Shown here: positions 16,366 through 25,195 of the stretch, one piece after another
How positions within the stretch are numbered: the first letter of the stretch is position 1
Layout: each line of letters opens with the position of its first letter
Source of the DNA: Candidatus Allofournierella pullicola
Lineage (GTDB): Bacteria > Bacillota > Clostridia > Oscillospirales > Ruminococcaceae
DNA length: 64,000 nt
Direction of reading: 5' to 3'
Assembly (NCBI GenBank): GCA_019114225.1
Contig: DXFW01000004.1
Location: 124,001 to 188,000, forward strand
Notes under the pieces: model-generated
The model's input: the letters and a program-made list of their open reading frames with translations, nothing else
Database searches by the model: none
What the model was told of the DNA's origin: nothing
Position numbers and translations under genes: made by a program

Positions 16366-18357
16366 ATGAGTGAAACGACCACCCTGCGCTTTGAGCCTGT
16401 CCGGCTCACAAGCGCCGACTTTGGCGGCATGAACTGCTTGCCGGACATATATGACAACGCCTCACTGCATTCCCGCGTGCAGTGCAGTTCCCGGATCACC
16501 GGGCAGGACCGTGAGACCTTTGACGCACTGCGCATCCACACGGTGCTGCCTTATCAAATGCAGAGCCTTTATGACCGCAGCCGCAGGGAAAAGACCTTTA
16601 CGGCGGCCGTGCTGGAGAACGAGGCCCTCAAAGCCACTTTTCTGCCTCAGCTGGGCGGGCGGCTCTGGTCCTTGTTCGACAAACGGGAGCAGCGGGAACT
16701 GCTCTTCGTCAACGATGTGCTCCAGCCTTGCAATCTGGCGCTCCGGAACGCCTGGTTTGCCGGCGGCGTGGAATGGAACTGCGGTGTCCGGGGGCATGCG
16801 CTGCTCACCTGTTCGCCGCTTTTCACCCGGCAAGCGGTCAATGAAAAGGGCGACCCCCTTCTGATAATGTACGAATACGAACGGGTGACCCGGGTGACTT
16901 ACAAGATCTGCGCCACCCTTCAGCAGGACGCCCTGCTTTTGAAAATGACCATCGAAAACACCGAGGACAGGGATAAATGGACGTATTGGTGGTCCAATAT
17001 CGCGGCCCCCGAAAACCCGAAAACGAGGGTCATCGTTCCTGCCACGGAGACTTTTTACTGCGGCTACCGGGAAGGAGTGCATGTGCTGGATTCCGGGCCC
17101 TATCCCCACACGGACCAGCTGAGGATCGACGACCTGAGCTATCCTGCCCGATATGACCAGACCTGGGACATGTTCTTCAAGATCCCGGAGCAGGAACACA
17201 AATGGATCGCCGCGGTGGAAGAGGACGGCCGGGGCCTGCTGCAGTATTCCGACAATACCCTCATTGGCCGCAAGCTGTTTGCATGGGGTGCACATCCCGG
17301 CGGCCGGAACTGGAACCATTGGCTCTCCGACGCGGGGCAGCCCTACATCGAGATCCAGGCGGGCCTGGCCCCCACCCAGCAACACGTGGTGCGCCTTGGC
17401 GCAAATGAAAAAATCAGTTGGATGGAAGGGTACTGTGCAGTGTCCGGCGATCCGCACGCGCTGCACAGCCCGCAGTATTCCGACGCCGTCCGTGAGATCG
17501 GCGGCATGGCCGGCGACCGGATCGCCCGGCTGGACGAAAGCCTGTTCCGCCCCAAAGACATCCCGGCTCCGGTGCTGGAGGGGTCCGGCTGGGGCGCTTT
17601 GGAAGGTATGCTTCGCGGCAGCTGTGTCAGCGAGGAGTGCGACTTTCCCCAAAGCAGCATAGGCGGGGAGCAGAAGGAATGGTATGCCCTGCTGGTGCAG
17701 GGCCGTCTGCCAGAGCACGCGCCCTGCGAACCGATCGTGAGCTATGAAGCCGGCGAGGAGTGGATCAGTCGTATCGCCGAGACCATGACGGGCACCTGGT
17801 ATGAGCACTATCATCTGGGCGTTATGCACTATGCGGCAAAGGCGATCCGGGAAGCAGAGGTCCATTTTGAGGCGTCGCTGGCAGCCGAGGAAAACCCATG
17901 GGCCCTGCGCAACCTTGCCAAAATTGAGAAAAACATCCGGAATGACCGCAAAAAGGCGGCCGAATACATGGCGCGGGCGTACCGGATGAAGCCGGATTAC
18001 CTGCCTCTGGCCGTGGAATATGCCGCCTCCCTGATCTATAACGGTCAGAACCGGGAAATGATTGCGCTGTACGATTCCCTGGCGCCGGCGTTCAAAGCAC
18101 AGGGACGCCTGCAGCTGCTGCTGGCCGCGGCGCTCACCCGGGAGGGAGAACTGGACCGGGCAAAGGCGATCCTGACGCCCCAGCTCTGCATTCCCGACAT
18201 CAAGGAAGGCGAATATTCGGTCTCGCACATCTGGGTGGAACTTTATACCCGGATCATGGCAGAGGAAGAGAATGTTCCGGCGGACAGCCTTTCTCCGGCC
18301 CAGGTGCAGGCCCGTTATCCGGTGCCTCAGGCGCTGGACTTCCGGCAGGACCTGTGA
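16366..18357 (+). CDS. DUF5107 domain protein with C-terminal TPR-like region
   Basis: A 663-residue protein without a signal peptide, so probably cytoplasmic. The N-terminal half (about 1-360) matches the DUF5107 type: a beta-rich, mutarotase-like region with FLPQLGGRLWSLFDK and WNCGVRGHALLTCSP. The rest, from about residue 460, is helical with repeated Ala/Leu/Tyr spacing (HYAAKAIREAEVHFEASLAA, EYMARAYRMKPDYLPLAVEY), as in tetratricopeptide repeats. The ATG follows the permease stop by one base. It is the only candidate carbohydrate-acting gene in this operon and may process or sense the imported sugar; no function is established. Confidence 0.75.
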   Translation: MSETTTLRFEPVRLTSADFGGMNCLPDIYDNASLHSRVQCSSRITGQDRETFDALRIHTVLPYQMQSLYDRSRREKTFTAAVLENEALKATFLPQLGGRLWSLFDKREQRELLFVNDVLQPCNLALRNAWFAGGVEWNCGVRGHALLTCSPLFTRQAVNEKGDPLLIMYEYERVTRVTYKICATLQQDALLLKMTIENTEDRDKWTYWWSNIAAPENPKTRVIVPATETFYCGYREGVHVLDSGPYPHTDQLRIDDLSYPARYDQTWDMFFKIPEQEHKWIAAVEEDGRGLLQYSDNTLIGRKLFAWGAHPGGRNWNHWLSDAGQPYIEIQAGLAPTQQHVVRLGANEKISWMEGYCAVSGDPHALHSPQYSDAVREIGGMAGDRIARLDESLFRPKDIPAPVLEGSGWGALEGMLRGSCVSEECDFPQSSIGGEQKEWYALLVQGRLPEHAPCEPIVSYEAGEEWISRIAETMTGTWYEHYHLGVMHYAAKAIREAEVHFEASLAAEENPWALRNLAKIEKNIRNDRKKAAEYMARAYRMKPDYLPLAVEYAASLIYNGQNREMIALYDSLAPAFKAQGRLQLLLAAALTREGELDRAKAILTPQLCIPDIKEGEYSVSHIWVELYTRIMAEEENVPADSLSPAQVQARYPVPQALDFRQDL

Positions 18358-18383
18358 AAAAGCGGCCCCGGGCCGAAACTGAG

Positions 18384-18416
18384 ATCCCCCGCACCTGGCG
18401 TGCGGGGGATTTTTTT
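18384..18416 (+). terminator. Terminator of the first CUT1 operon
   Basis: 11-bp stem ATCCCCCGCAC/GTGCGGGGGAT (18384-18394, 18400-18410), 5-nt loop, then six T residues. Confidence 0.85.
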
Positions 18417-18457
18417 GCACAAACGCGCAGGAAAAATGAACAAAGGCAACGAAATGT

Positions 18458-18487
18458 TTGCCACGGCGGGGGAAAAGGTGCTACTAT
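18458..18487 (+). promoter_or_regulatory. Promoter of the RpiR regulator gene
   Basis: TTGCCA (18458-18463), 18 bp, TACTAT (18482-18487), with TGC directly before the -10. It is 45 bp upstream of the GTG start. Confidence 0.5.
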
Positions 18488-18531
18488 GAAAAAAACGGAC
18501 GCGGTTTGAGCGGACACAGGGGGGCGCAGAG

Positions 18532-19344
18532 GTGAACAACATCTTCCACACCATTCAGGCGCTCTGGCCGGAGTACACAAAGTCGGACAAAAAGGTCGCG
18601 ACCTTCATTCTGGACCAGCAGCAGAACATCACCAACATGACCCTGGCGGACATCGCCGGCGAGGCGGGTGTCTCGGAGGGAAGCGTCGTGCGCTTCCTCA
18701 ACAAGCTGGGGATCAAAAAACTCATCGACCTCAAGCTTTCCATCGCCAAGTCCGCCGAGGAAAAGCACCCCGCCGAGGGCGCGCTTTCGGCGGTGGTGGA
18801 GGAAGAGTTCAGCGATGTGGTGCACAACACCGCCTCCCTCATGGATCCGGAGCGGCTGTGCCGGGCGGTGGACCTGATGGAGCACAGCCGCCAGGTGTAT
18901 TTCTTCGGGGTGGCGGTCAGCGGCATTGCCGCCAGCACCGGCGAAAACAGCTTCATCCGCATGGGCAAGCCGGTGCACGCCATTCTGGAGGGTCACATGC
19001 AGATGATCGCCGCCGCCGGCCTGACCGAAGAGGACGTGGTGGTGGTGTTCTCCCTCACCGGCAACACCCGCGACACCTGCGAGGCCGCCGCTCTGGCCCG
19101 CCAGCAGGGGGCCAGGATCATCTCCGTCACCAGCTATGTCAATTCCCAGCTGGCCCGCATTTCCGATGTGGTGCTCCAGACCTTCGCCAAGGAGGAGATC
19201 ATCAACGGCGGGCGTATCACCGGCCTGGTCAGCCAGCTCTATGTGCTGGACTGCCTCAAAAGAGAATACAACAAGCGCAACCGGGCGCGCACTGTCCGCC
19301 TCAAAGAGGAGATCGGCAAGGCCATCCTCTCGAAAAAGGTCTGA
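18532..19344 (+). CDS. RpiR/MurR-family transcriptional regulator with SIS domain
   Basis: A 270-residue regulator. Residues 1-75 form the RpiR helix-turn-helix (NMTLADIAGEAGVSEGSVVR, FLNKLGIKK). Residues about 110-245 form a SIS sugar-phosphate-binding domain (VYFFGVAVSGIAAS, VVVFSLTGNTRDT). GTG 18532 lies 10 nt after GGGGGG. Regulators of this family respond to sugar phosphates such as MurNAc-6-P or GlcNAc-6-P. Standing directly before nanE and an ABC importer, it probably controls them in response to an amino-sugar phosphate. Confidence 0.88.
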   Translation: MNNIFHTIQALWPEYTKSDKKVATFILDQQQNITNMTLADIAGEAGVSEGSVVRFLNKLGIKKLIDLKLSIAKSAEEKHPAEGALSAVVEEEFSDVVHNTASLMDPERLCRAVDLMEHSRQVYFFGVAVSGIAASTGENSFIRMGKPVHAILEGHMQMIAAAGLTEEDVVVVFSLTGNTRDTCEAAALARQQGARIISVTSYVNSQLARISDVVLQTFAKEEIINGGRITGLVSQLYVLDCLKREYNKRNRARTVRLKEEIGKAILSKKV

Positions 19345-19369
19345 ACGCCCGTTGTCAATCGGCAGAGAA

Positions 19370-19421
19370 CACAACATTCCGCCATCTTTCCTGTAAAGAT
19401 TGCTGAATGTTGTGCTTTTTT
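19370..19421 (+). terminator. Nested hairpin: terminator of rpiR and possible operator of nanE
   Basis: Outer arms CACAACATTC (19370-19379) and GAATGTTGTG (19405-19414) enclose a second stem ATCTTT/AAAGAT (19384-19389, 19395-19400), followed by C and six T residues. The right outer arm lies just where the -35 of the TATAAT at 19425 should be, so the same DNA could be a regulator site. Confidence 0.6.
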
Positions 19422-19424
19422 GTC

Positions 19425-19430
19425 TATAAT
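19425..19430 (+). promoter_or_regulatory. -10 element for nanE
   Basis: A perfect TATAAT about 100 bp before the start. The best -35 (TTGCTG, 19400-19405) is 19 bp away and falls inside the hairpin above. Confidence 0.35.
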
Positions 19431-19490
19431 GCCAAGAAAAGGGTTTACAAAGGGGAGCGGACATGTTAGAGTGAAGGCAGATGGAGCAAA

Positions 19491-19517
19491 ACTCCAAAAT
19501 TGATAAAAAATTGGAGT
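19491..19517 (+). promoter_or_regulatory. Hairpin that can mask the nanE ribosome binding site
   Basis: ACTCCAA (19491-19497) pairs with TTGGAGT (19511-19517) around a 13-nt loop. The right arm contains GGAGT, the only good Shine-Dalgarno for ATG 19528. Confidence 0.4.
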
Positions 19518-19527
19518 GTTTCTTAAT

Positions 19528-20238
19528 ATGGACAAACGGCAAGTGATCGAGCGGATCCGCCACGGGCTCATCGTCTCCTGCCAGGCGCTGGAAGGCGAGC
19601 CGCTCTACCGCCCGGAAGGAGGCGTAATGCCCCTGATGGCCGAGGCGGCCCGGCGGGCGGGGGCTGTGGGCATTCGCGCCAACGGCGTGCAGGACATCCG
19701 GGACATCATGGCCAGGGTGGACCTGCCCCTCATCGGTATCATCAAAAAGAACTACCCCGGCAGCGAAGCCTACATCACCCCCACCATGGACGAGGTGGAC
19801 CAGCTGGTGGACACCGGCTGCGCCATCATCGCCCTGGACTGCACCCGCCAGAGCCGTCCGGGCGGGCTGACCTCCCGGGAGTTTTTGCGGCAGGTGCGGG
19901 CCAAATATCCCGGTCAGCTGTTCATGGCGGACTGCTCCGCATTGGAGGACGCCGTGATGGCCGCCGAAGAGGGCATTGACTTTGTGGGCACCACCCTGAA
20001 CGGCTATGTGAAGGGGGACGAGGCCATGGACGGGCCCAACTTTGAGCTGGCCCGCCGGATCGTGGAAAAGGTGCCGGCGCCCCTCATCGCGGAGGGCCGC
20101 ATTCACCGCCCGGAAGAAGCCCGCGCCATGCTGGAGCTGGGCGCGCTGGCCGTGGTGGTGGGCGGCGCCATCACCCGCCCGCTGGAAATAGCCCGCCGTT
20201 TTGTGACGGAGATCGAAAAAGCGCAGCTGCGGCCGTGA
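19528..20238 (+). CDS. nanE: N-acetylmannosamine-6-phosphate 2-epimerase
   Basis: A 236-residue TIM-barrel enzyme converting ManNAc-6-P to GlcNAc-6-P. Landmarks are LIVSCQALEGEPLY, GAVGIRANG, the catalytic-Lys segment IGIIKKNYPGSEAYITPT and, near the end, IAEGRIHRPEEA and VVVGGAITRP. Length is normal. ATG 19528 is preferred over GTG 19516 because GGAGT fits it. It lies between an RpiR regulator and an ABC importer. No NanA lyase or ROK-type NanK kinase is in the window, which is unusual for a sialate pathway. Confidence 0.92.
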   Translation: MDKRQVIERIRHGLIVSCQALEGEPLYRPEGGVMPLMAEAARRAGAVGIRANGVQDIRDIMARVDLPLIGIIKKNYPGSEAYITPTMDEVDQLVDTGCAIIALDCTRQSRPGGLTSREFLRQVRAKYPGQLFMADCSALEDAVMAAEEGIDFVGTTLNGYVKGDEAMDGPNFELARRIVEKVPAPLIAEGRIHRPEEARAMLELGALAVVVGGAITRPLEIARRFVTEIEKAQLRP

Positions 20239-20314
20239 CACTCCGGCCGGAAAAATAAACGAAAACCCGGCCGGGAGAACGGCCGGGCAGAGCAAATCAA
20301 AGGAGGACACAAAC

Positions 20315-21391
20315 ATGAAAAAGAGGATCCTGAGCGCATTGCTGGCGTCGGCCATGGTCTTGTCCCTGGCAGCCTGCGGCTCCACCCCCGCCAGCACCGG
20401 TTCCGGTGCGGCCAGCGGCGGCGACGCCGCCCCGGCTTCCGGCGGCGAAGTGGTGGTCTATTCCCCCAACTCCGACACCGAGGTGAACGCCGTCATCCCC
20501 GCCTTTGAGGAGGCCACCGGGATCAAGGTCATCCTGCAGTCCATGGGCACCGGCGACGTGCTGGCCCGACTGGAAGCCGAAAAGGCCAATCCCCAGGCCG
20601 ACGTGAACTGGGGCGCCGTGAACCTGGCGTTCTACACCGAACATCCCGACCTGTACATGGAGTATGTCTCGCCCAACGACGCGGCTCTGCCGGAGGCGTA
20701 CCAGAACTCCACCGGCTACTTCACCAACACCAAGCTGTCCGGCAGCGCGGCGCTGCTGCTCAACCTGGACGTGTTTGAGGAACTGGGCCTTGATCCCGAC
20801 GAGTTCACCGGCTACAAGGACCTGCTCCGCCCCGAACTGAAGGGCCGCATTGCCATGGGCGATCCCACCGCTTCTTCCAGCGCCTGGGCCGAGCTGACCA
20901 ACATGCTGCTGGTCATGGGCGACGAGCCTTACGACGAGAAGGCCTGGGAGTTCGTGGGCCAGTTTGTGGAGCAGCTGGACGGCTCCATCCTGTCTTCCTC
21001 TTCCCAGATCTACAAGGCCACCGCGGACGGCGAGTATGCCGTGGGCGTGTCCTATGAAGATCCCTGCGTGGGCCTGCTGGAAGACGGCGCCACCAACCTG
21101 AAGGTGGTCTACCCCGAAGAGGGCGCTGTGTGGCTGCCTGCCGGCGTGGCCATCGTCAAGGGCTGCAAGAACGAAGAAAACGCCAAGAAGTTCGTGGACT
21201 TCCTCATTTCCCAGGAAGGCCAGGAGTGCTATGCCGACACCTCCATCCGCCCCGTGCTGACCAGCGTGGAGAACACCAGCCCCAACATGCCTCCGTTCTC
21301 CGAGATCAACGTGGCCTATGAGGACATCGAATACTGTGCCGAGATGCAGCCCCAGTGGCAGGAGCGCTGGCTGGAACTGGTCACCGGCTGA
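20315..21391 (+). CDS. FbpA/AfuA-type ABC transporter substrate-binding lipoprotein
   Basis: A 358-residue lipoprotein. The signal MKKRILSALLASAMVLSLAAC ends in a lipobox (Cys21). The mature part begins VVVYSPNSDTEVNAVIPAFE and contains EKANPQADVNWG, as in the ferric-iron/2-aminoethylphosphonate/hexose-phosphate-binding group. Of the group, AfuA binds hexose phosphates, not iron. Beside rpiR and nanE, a phosphorylated amino sugar is a plausible ligand; iron or phosphonate cannot be excluded. ATG 20315 follows AAAGGAGG. Confidence 0.85.
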   Translation: MKKRILSALLASAMVLSLAACGSTPASTGSGAASGGDAAPASGGEVVVYSPNSDTEVNAVIPAFEEATGIKVILQSMGTGDVLARLEAEKANPQADVNWGAVNLAFYTEHPDLYMEYVSPNDAALPEAYQNSTGYFTNTKLSGSAALLLNLDVFEELGLDPDEFTGYKDLLRPELKGRIAMGDPTASSSAWAELTNMLLVMGDEPYDEKAWEFVGQFVEQLDGSILSSSSQIYKATADGEYAVGVSYEDPCVGLLEDGATNLKVVYPEEGAVWLPAGVAIVKGCKNEENAKKFVDFLISQEGQECYADTSIRPVLTSVENTSPNMPPFSEINVAYEDIEYCAEMQPQWQERWLELVTG

Positions 21392-21433
21392 CACGCGCAC
21401 CATCGCGGAATCTGAGATCATGGAGAGAAAACT

Positions 21434-22549
21434 ATGAGCGTTGACATTCGGATCAAAAACGCGGTCAAGCGTTACGGCGAAAACACCGTGATCAAGGATC
21501 TTTCCGTGGAGATCAAGGAGGGTGAATTTTTCACCCTCCTTGGTCCTTCCGGCTGCGGAAAGACCACCCTGCTGCGGATGATCGCCGGCTTCAACTCCAT
21601 CGAGGGAGGCGACTTCTTCTTTGGCGAGCGCCGCGTGAATGATATGGACCCCGCAAAGCGGAACATCGGCATGGTGTTCCAGAACTATGCCATCTTCCCC
21701 AACATGACGGTGAAGGACAATGTGGCCTTCGGCCTGAAGAACCGCAAGGTGCCCAAGGACCAGTGTGAGAAGGAGACCGACGAGTTCCTCAAGCTCATGC
21801 AGATCGACGAGTACCGCGACCGCATGCCCGAGCGCCTGTCCGGCGGCCAGCAGCAGCGCGTGGCCCTGGCCCGCGCGCTGGTCATCAAGCCGGATGTGCT
21901 GCTCATGGACGAGCCGCTCTCCAACCTGGACGCAAAGCTCCGGGTGGAGATGCGCACGGCCATCAAGGAGATCCAAAACCGCATTGGGATCACCACCGTC
22001 TACGTCACCCACGACCAGGAGGAGGCCATGGCGGTCTCTGACCGGATCGCGGTGATGGACGGGGGCGTCATTCAGCAGATCGGCCGCCCCCGCGACCTCT
22101 ATCAGCGGCCGGAGAATCTGTTTGTGGCCACCTTCATCGGCCGCACCAACGTGCTGGACGCAAAGCTGGAGTGCGCCGGCGGCAAGGGCACCCTGACCTT
22201 TGCGGACGGCCATTCGGTGGAACTGGACAACCTCGACCCGGCGGCGGTCAGCCAGCCGGTGAAGGTGTCGGTGCGGCCGGAGGAGTTTGTCATCCAGCGG
22301 GACGCTTCGGCCCCCGGCGTGAGCGCCACCGTGGACGACAGCGTGTTCCTGGGCCTGAATACCCACTATTTCGTCCATCTGGACAGCGGCGACAAGGTGG
22401 AGATCGTGATGGAGTCCGAGATCGAGAACTCGGTGCCCAAAGGCACCGCCATCAAGCTGGCGGTCAAGACCCACAAGATCAACGTGTTCACCGCCGACGG
22501 CGCGCGCACCCTCACGGTCAACGAGAACCGTCTTGAAGGGGTGGTGTGA
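21434..22549 (+). CDS. FbpC/AfuC/PotA-type ABC transporter ATP-binding protein
   Basis: A 371-residue ATPase. Walker A is GPSGCGKT, the Q-loop region is NIGMVFQNYAIFPNM, the signature is LSGGQQQR, Walker B is LLMDEP and the H-loop is VTHDQEEA. The C-terminal part (about 240-371) is an OB-type regulatory domain (SVRPEEFVI), as in CUT1 and iron/spermidine ATPases. Its stop shares a base with the permease start (TGATG). The OB domain could let it energise other importers too, but this is untested. Confidence 0.93.
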   Translation: MSVDIRIKNAVKRYGENTVIKDLSVEIKEGEFFTLLGPSGCGKTTLLRMIAGFNSIEGGDFFFGERRVNDMDPAKRNIGMVFQNYAIFPNMTVKDNVAFGLKNRKVPKDQCEKETDEFLKLMQIDEYRDRMPERLSGGQQQRVALARALVIKPDVLLMDEPLSNLDAKLRVEMRTAIKEIQNRIGITTVYVTHDQEEAMAVSDRIAVMDGGVIQQIGRPRDLYQRPENLFVATFIGRTNVLDAKLECAGGKGTLTFADGHSVELDNLDPAAVSQPVKVSVRPEEFVIQRDASAPGVSATVDDSVFLGLNTHYFVHLDSGDKVEIVMESEIENSVPKGTAIKLAVKTHKINVFTADGARTLTVNENRLEGVV

Positions 22550-24219
22550 TGAAAGGCCGGCTCAGCGACGGGCGGGTGAAACCCCGCAAGGACGTCTGGA
22601 TGGTCATTTCGGTGGTCATCCTGGCGCTCTATGCCCTGTTTATGATCTACCCGCTGTTCATGCTTTTGCGCAACGCGGTGATCGACAGCGGCGGCCAGTT
22701 CACGCTGGATTACTTCGTCAAGTTCCTCTCCAAGCAATACTACCTGGGCACCGTTCTCAACTCCTTCAAGGTGAGTATCAGCGCCACCATCCTGACCATG
22801 ATCATCGGGGTGCCGCTGGCGTATTTCTACAACATGTATGAGATCAAGGGCGCCCGCTTTCTGCAGATCATCATCATCCTGTGCAGCATGTCCGCCCCCT
22901 TCATCGGGGCCTATTCCTGGATCCTGCTGCTGGGGCGCAACGGCCTCATCACCAACTTCATCAAGAACCTCACCGGGATCAAGCTGCCCAGTATCTACGG
23001 CTTCGGCGGCATTCTGCTGGTGCTGTGCCTGCAGCTGTATCCGTTGGTGTTCCTGTATGTGTCCGGCGCGCTCAAAAACGTGGACAACACCCTGCTGGAA
23101 GCCAGTGAGAACATGGGCTGCACCGGCGTGAAGCGGTTCTTCACCGTTATCATCCCCCTGTGCGCGCCCACCATCATCGCGGCCATGCTCATGGTGTTCA
23201 TGCGGGCCTTTGCCGATTTCGGCACCCCGCTGTTCATCGGCGAGGGCTACCGCACCTTCCCGGTGGAGATCTACAACTCCTTTATGAGCGAGACCGGCGG
23301 CGACACCCACTTCGCCTCGGCTGTGGCGGTGATCGCCATCATCATCACCGCCATCATCTTCCTGTTCCAGCGCTTTGTGAACAGCAAGTTCCAGTTCACC
23401 ATGAACGCGCTGCACCCCATCGAGCGCAAAAAAGCCAAGGGCATTCGGGGCGTGCTCATCCATGTGTTCTGCTACGGTGTGGTCACGGTGGCCTACGCGC
23501 CTCAGCTGTATGTCATCTACACCTCCTTCCAGAACACCTCCGGCAAGCTGTTTGTGGACGGCTATTCCCTGAACAGCTATGTGGACGCCTTCTCCAAGCT
23601 GGGCAACGCCATCCCCAACACCTTCCTCATCGGCGGCGTGGCGCTCATCGTCATCGTGGCGCTGTCCATTCTGGTGGCCTACCTGGTGGTGCGCCGCAGC
23701 AACATCGTGAGCAAGTTCATCGACACCCTCTCGATGGTGCCCTATGTCATTCCCGGCTCGGTGGTGGGCATTGCCCTCATCATGGCCTTCAGCAGCGGCC
23801 CCATCGTGCTGGTGGGCACCGCCACCATTATGATCGTGGCGCTGGTCATCCGCCGGAATTCCTACACCATCCGCTCTTCGGTGGCCACCTTGCAGCAGAT
23901 CCCCATGTCCATCGAGGAGGCGGCCATCTCCCTGGGCAGCAGCAAACTGAAAGCCTTTTTCAAGGTCACCATGCCCATGATGGCCAACGGTATCATCTCC
24001 GGCGCGCTGCTCAGCTGGATCGCCATCATCACCGAGCTGTCCACCGGGATCCTGCTCTATAACTACCGCACCACCACCCTGACGATACAGATCTATACCT
24101 ATGTATCCCGGGGCAGCTACGGTGTGGCGGCGGCCATGGCCTGCGTGCTCACGGTGATGACCACCATTTCGCTGCTCATCTTCATCAAGTTCTCCAAGAA
24201 CAAAAACATCACATTCTGA
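22549..24219 (+). CDS. FbpB/AfuB/ThiP-type two-module ABC transporter permease
   Basis: A 556-residue permease with about twelve helices, made of two fused BPD_transp modules. The EAA loops are LLEASENMGCTGVKRFFTVI (first module) and EEAAISLGSSKLKAFFKVTM (second). The fused form is normal for this family. ATG 22549 is used; a GTG three bases earlier is equally possible. It completes the importer 20315-24219 and is followed by a terminator shared with the convergent kinase gene. Confidence 0.92.
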   Translation: MKGRLSDGRVKPRKDVWMVISVVILALYALFMIYPLFMLLRNAVIDSGGQFTLDYFVKFLSKQYYLGTVLNSFKVSISATILTMIIGVPLAYFYNMYEIKGARFLQIIIILCSMSAPFIGAYSWILLLGRNGLITNFIKNLTGIKLPSIYGFGGILLVLCLQLYPLVFLYVSGALKNVDNTLLEASENMGCTGVKRFFTVIIPLCAPTIIAAMLMVFMRAFADFGTPLFIGEGYRTFPVEIYNSFMSETGGDTHFASAVAVIAIIITAIIFLFQRFVNSKFQFTMNALHPIERKKAKGIRGVLIHVFCYGVVTVAYAPQLYVIYTSFQNTSGKLFVDGYSLNSYVDAFSKLGNAIPNTFLIGGVALIVIVALSILVAYLVVRRSNIVSKFIDTLSMVPYVIPGSVVGIALIMAFSSGPIVLVGTATIMIVALVIRRNSYTIRSSVATLQQIPMSIEEAAISLGSSKLKAFFKVTMPMMANGIISGALLSWIAIITELSTGILLYNYRTTTLTIQIYTYVSRGSYGVAAAMACVLTVMTTISLLIFIKFSKNKNITF

Positions 24220-24223
24220 CCCG

Positions 24224-24263
24224 AAAAGCCCCGCCCGGCAGAACGCCGGACGGGGCTTTTTTT
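24224..24263. terminator. Bidirectional terminator between the permease and PfkB genes
   Basis: Arms AAAAGCCCCGCCCGGC (24224-24239) and GCCGGACGGGGCTTTT (24245-24260) with one C/A mismatch, a 5-nt loop and flanking A and T tracts. It serves both convergent genes. Confidence 0.85.
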
Positions 24264-24273
24264 CGGAATGGAT

Positions 24274-25176
24274 TCACGGCCGGAAGGCGGCCACCCGGTC
24301 CATGGCGGGAATGGAGGGCGCGGCGCCCGCGCCCATCACGCACAGAGCGGCGGCACGGGAGGCATTCTGCAGGCACTCCTGCGGCGGAAGACCCGCCAGC
24401 ACCCCCGCCAGAAAATAGCCGCAGAAGGTGTCGCCGGCGCCGGTGGTGTCCACCGCTTTCACCGGATAGGCCTGGTGGGCACAGCGGGTCCCGCCGTCCC
24501 GGAACACCACGCCCCGCGCGCCCAGGGTCAGCACCACCGCCGCCCGGGGCCAGCGGGCCGCCAGCGCGTCGAGGATGGCGTCTTCGTCCGCGCCGGAGCC
24601 AAGGCCCGCCAGGCATGCGCCCTCTTCCTCGTTGAGAATGAACCAGCGCACCGCCTCCATCTCCCAGTCTGCCCAGGCGGGGTCGATGGGGGAGGGGTTC
24701 ACCGCGGCCCGCAGCCCGCGGGCCGCCGCCTGCTCCAGAATGTACTTCACGCAGGAGGTCTCGTTCTGCACCAGCAGGATGTCGTCGGCGGAGCAGGCGT
24801 CCAGCACGCTGTCCACATATTCTTCGGTGAGGGCGTGGTTTGCGCCGCCCCACACCAGAATGCAGTTCTGGCCGCCCTCCTCCACCTGGATCACCGCGTG
24901 CCCGGTGGCGGTGCCGGTGCAGTGGAGCAGGCGGGAGGTGTCCGCCCCGCTCTCCTCCAGCAGCGCCTGCAGCATGCCGCCGTCCTCGCCGATGGCGCCG
25001 GCGTGGAGCACCTGCGCCCCCGCCCGGGCTGCCGCCAGCGACTGATTGAGCCCTTTGCCCCCCGCGCAGCAGGCAAAATCCTGGGCGGAGATGGTCTGGC
25101 CGGGGCGCACGAAAGCCCGCACCCGGTAGACCCGGTCGATGTTCAGAGAGCCAAAATTCACCAGTTTCAAGAGCAT
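24274..25176 (-). CDS. PfkB-family carbohydrate kinase (ribokinase-like)
   Basis: A 300-residue kinase. The N-terminal GSLNIDRVYRV and the first PfkB signature region GGKGLNQSLAAARAGA are clear. The C-terminal signature DTTGAGDTFCGYFLAGVLAG contains the anion-hole GAGD with the catalytic Asp. ATG 25176 follows AAGGAGG. Residues around the sugar site resemble ribokinase, but substrate is not assignable. It faces the nanE importer operon and may belong to a separate unit with the decayed sequence just upstream. Confidence 0.88.
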   Translation of the reverse strand: MLLKLVNFGSLNIDRVYRVRAFVRPGQTISAQDFACCAGGKGLNQSLAAARAGAQVLHAGAIGEDGGMLQALLEESGADTSRLLHCTGTATGHAVIQVEEGGQNCILVWGGANHALTEEYVDSVLDACSADDILLVQNETSCVKYILEQAAARGLRAAVNPSPIDPAWADWEMEAVRWFILNEEEGACLAGLGSGADEDAILDALAARWPRAAVVLTLGARGVVFRDGGTRCAHQAYPVKAVDTTGAGDTFCGYFLAGVLAGLPPQECLQNASRAAALCVMGAGAAPSIPAMDRVAAFRP

Positions 25177-25195
25177 ATCCTCCTTTTGCGCCGGG

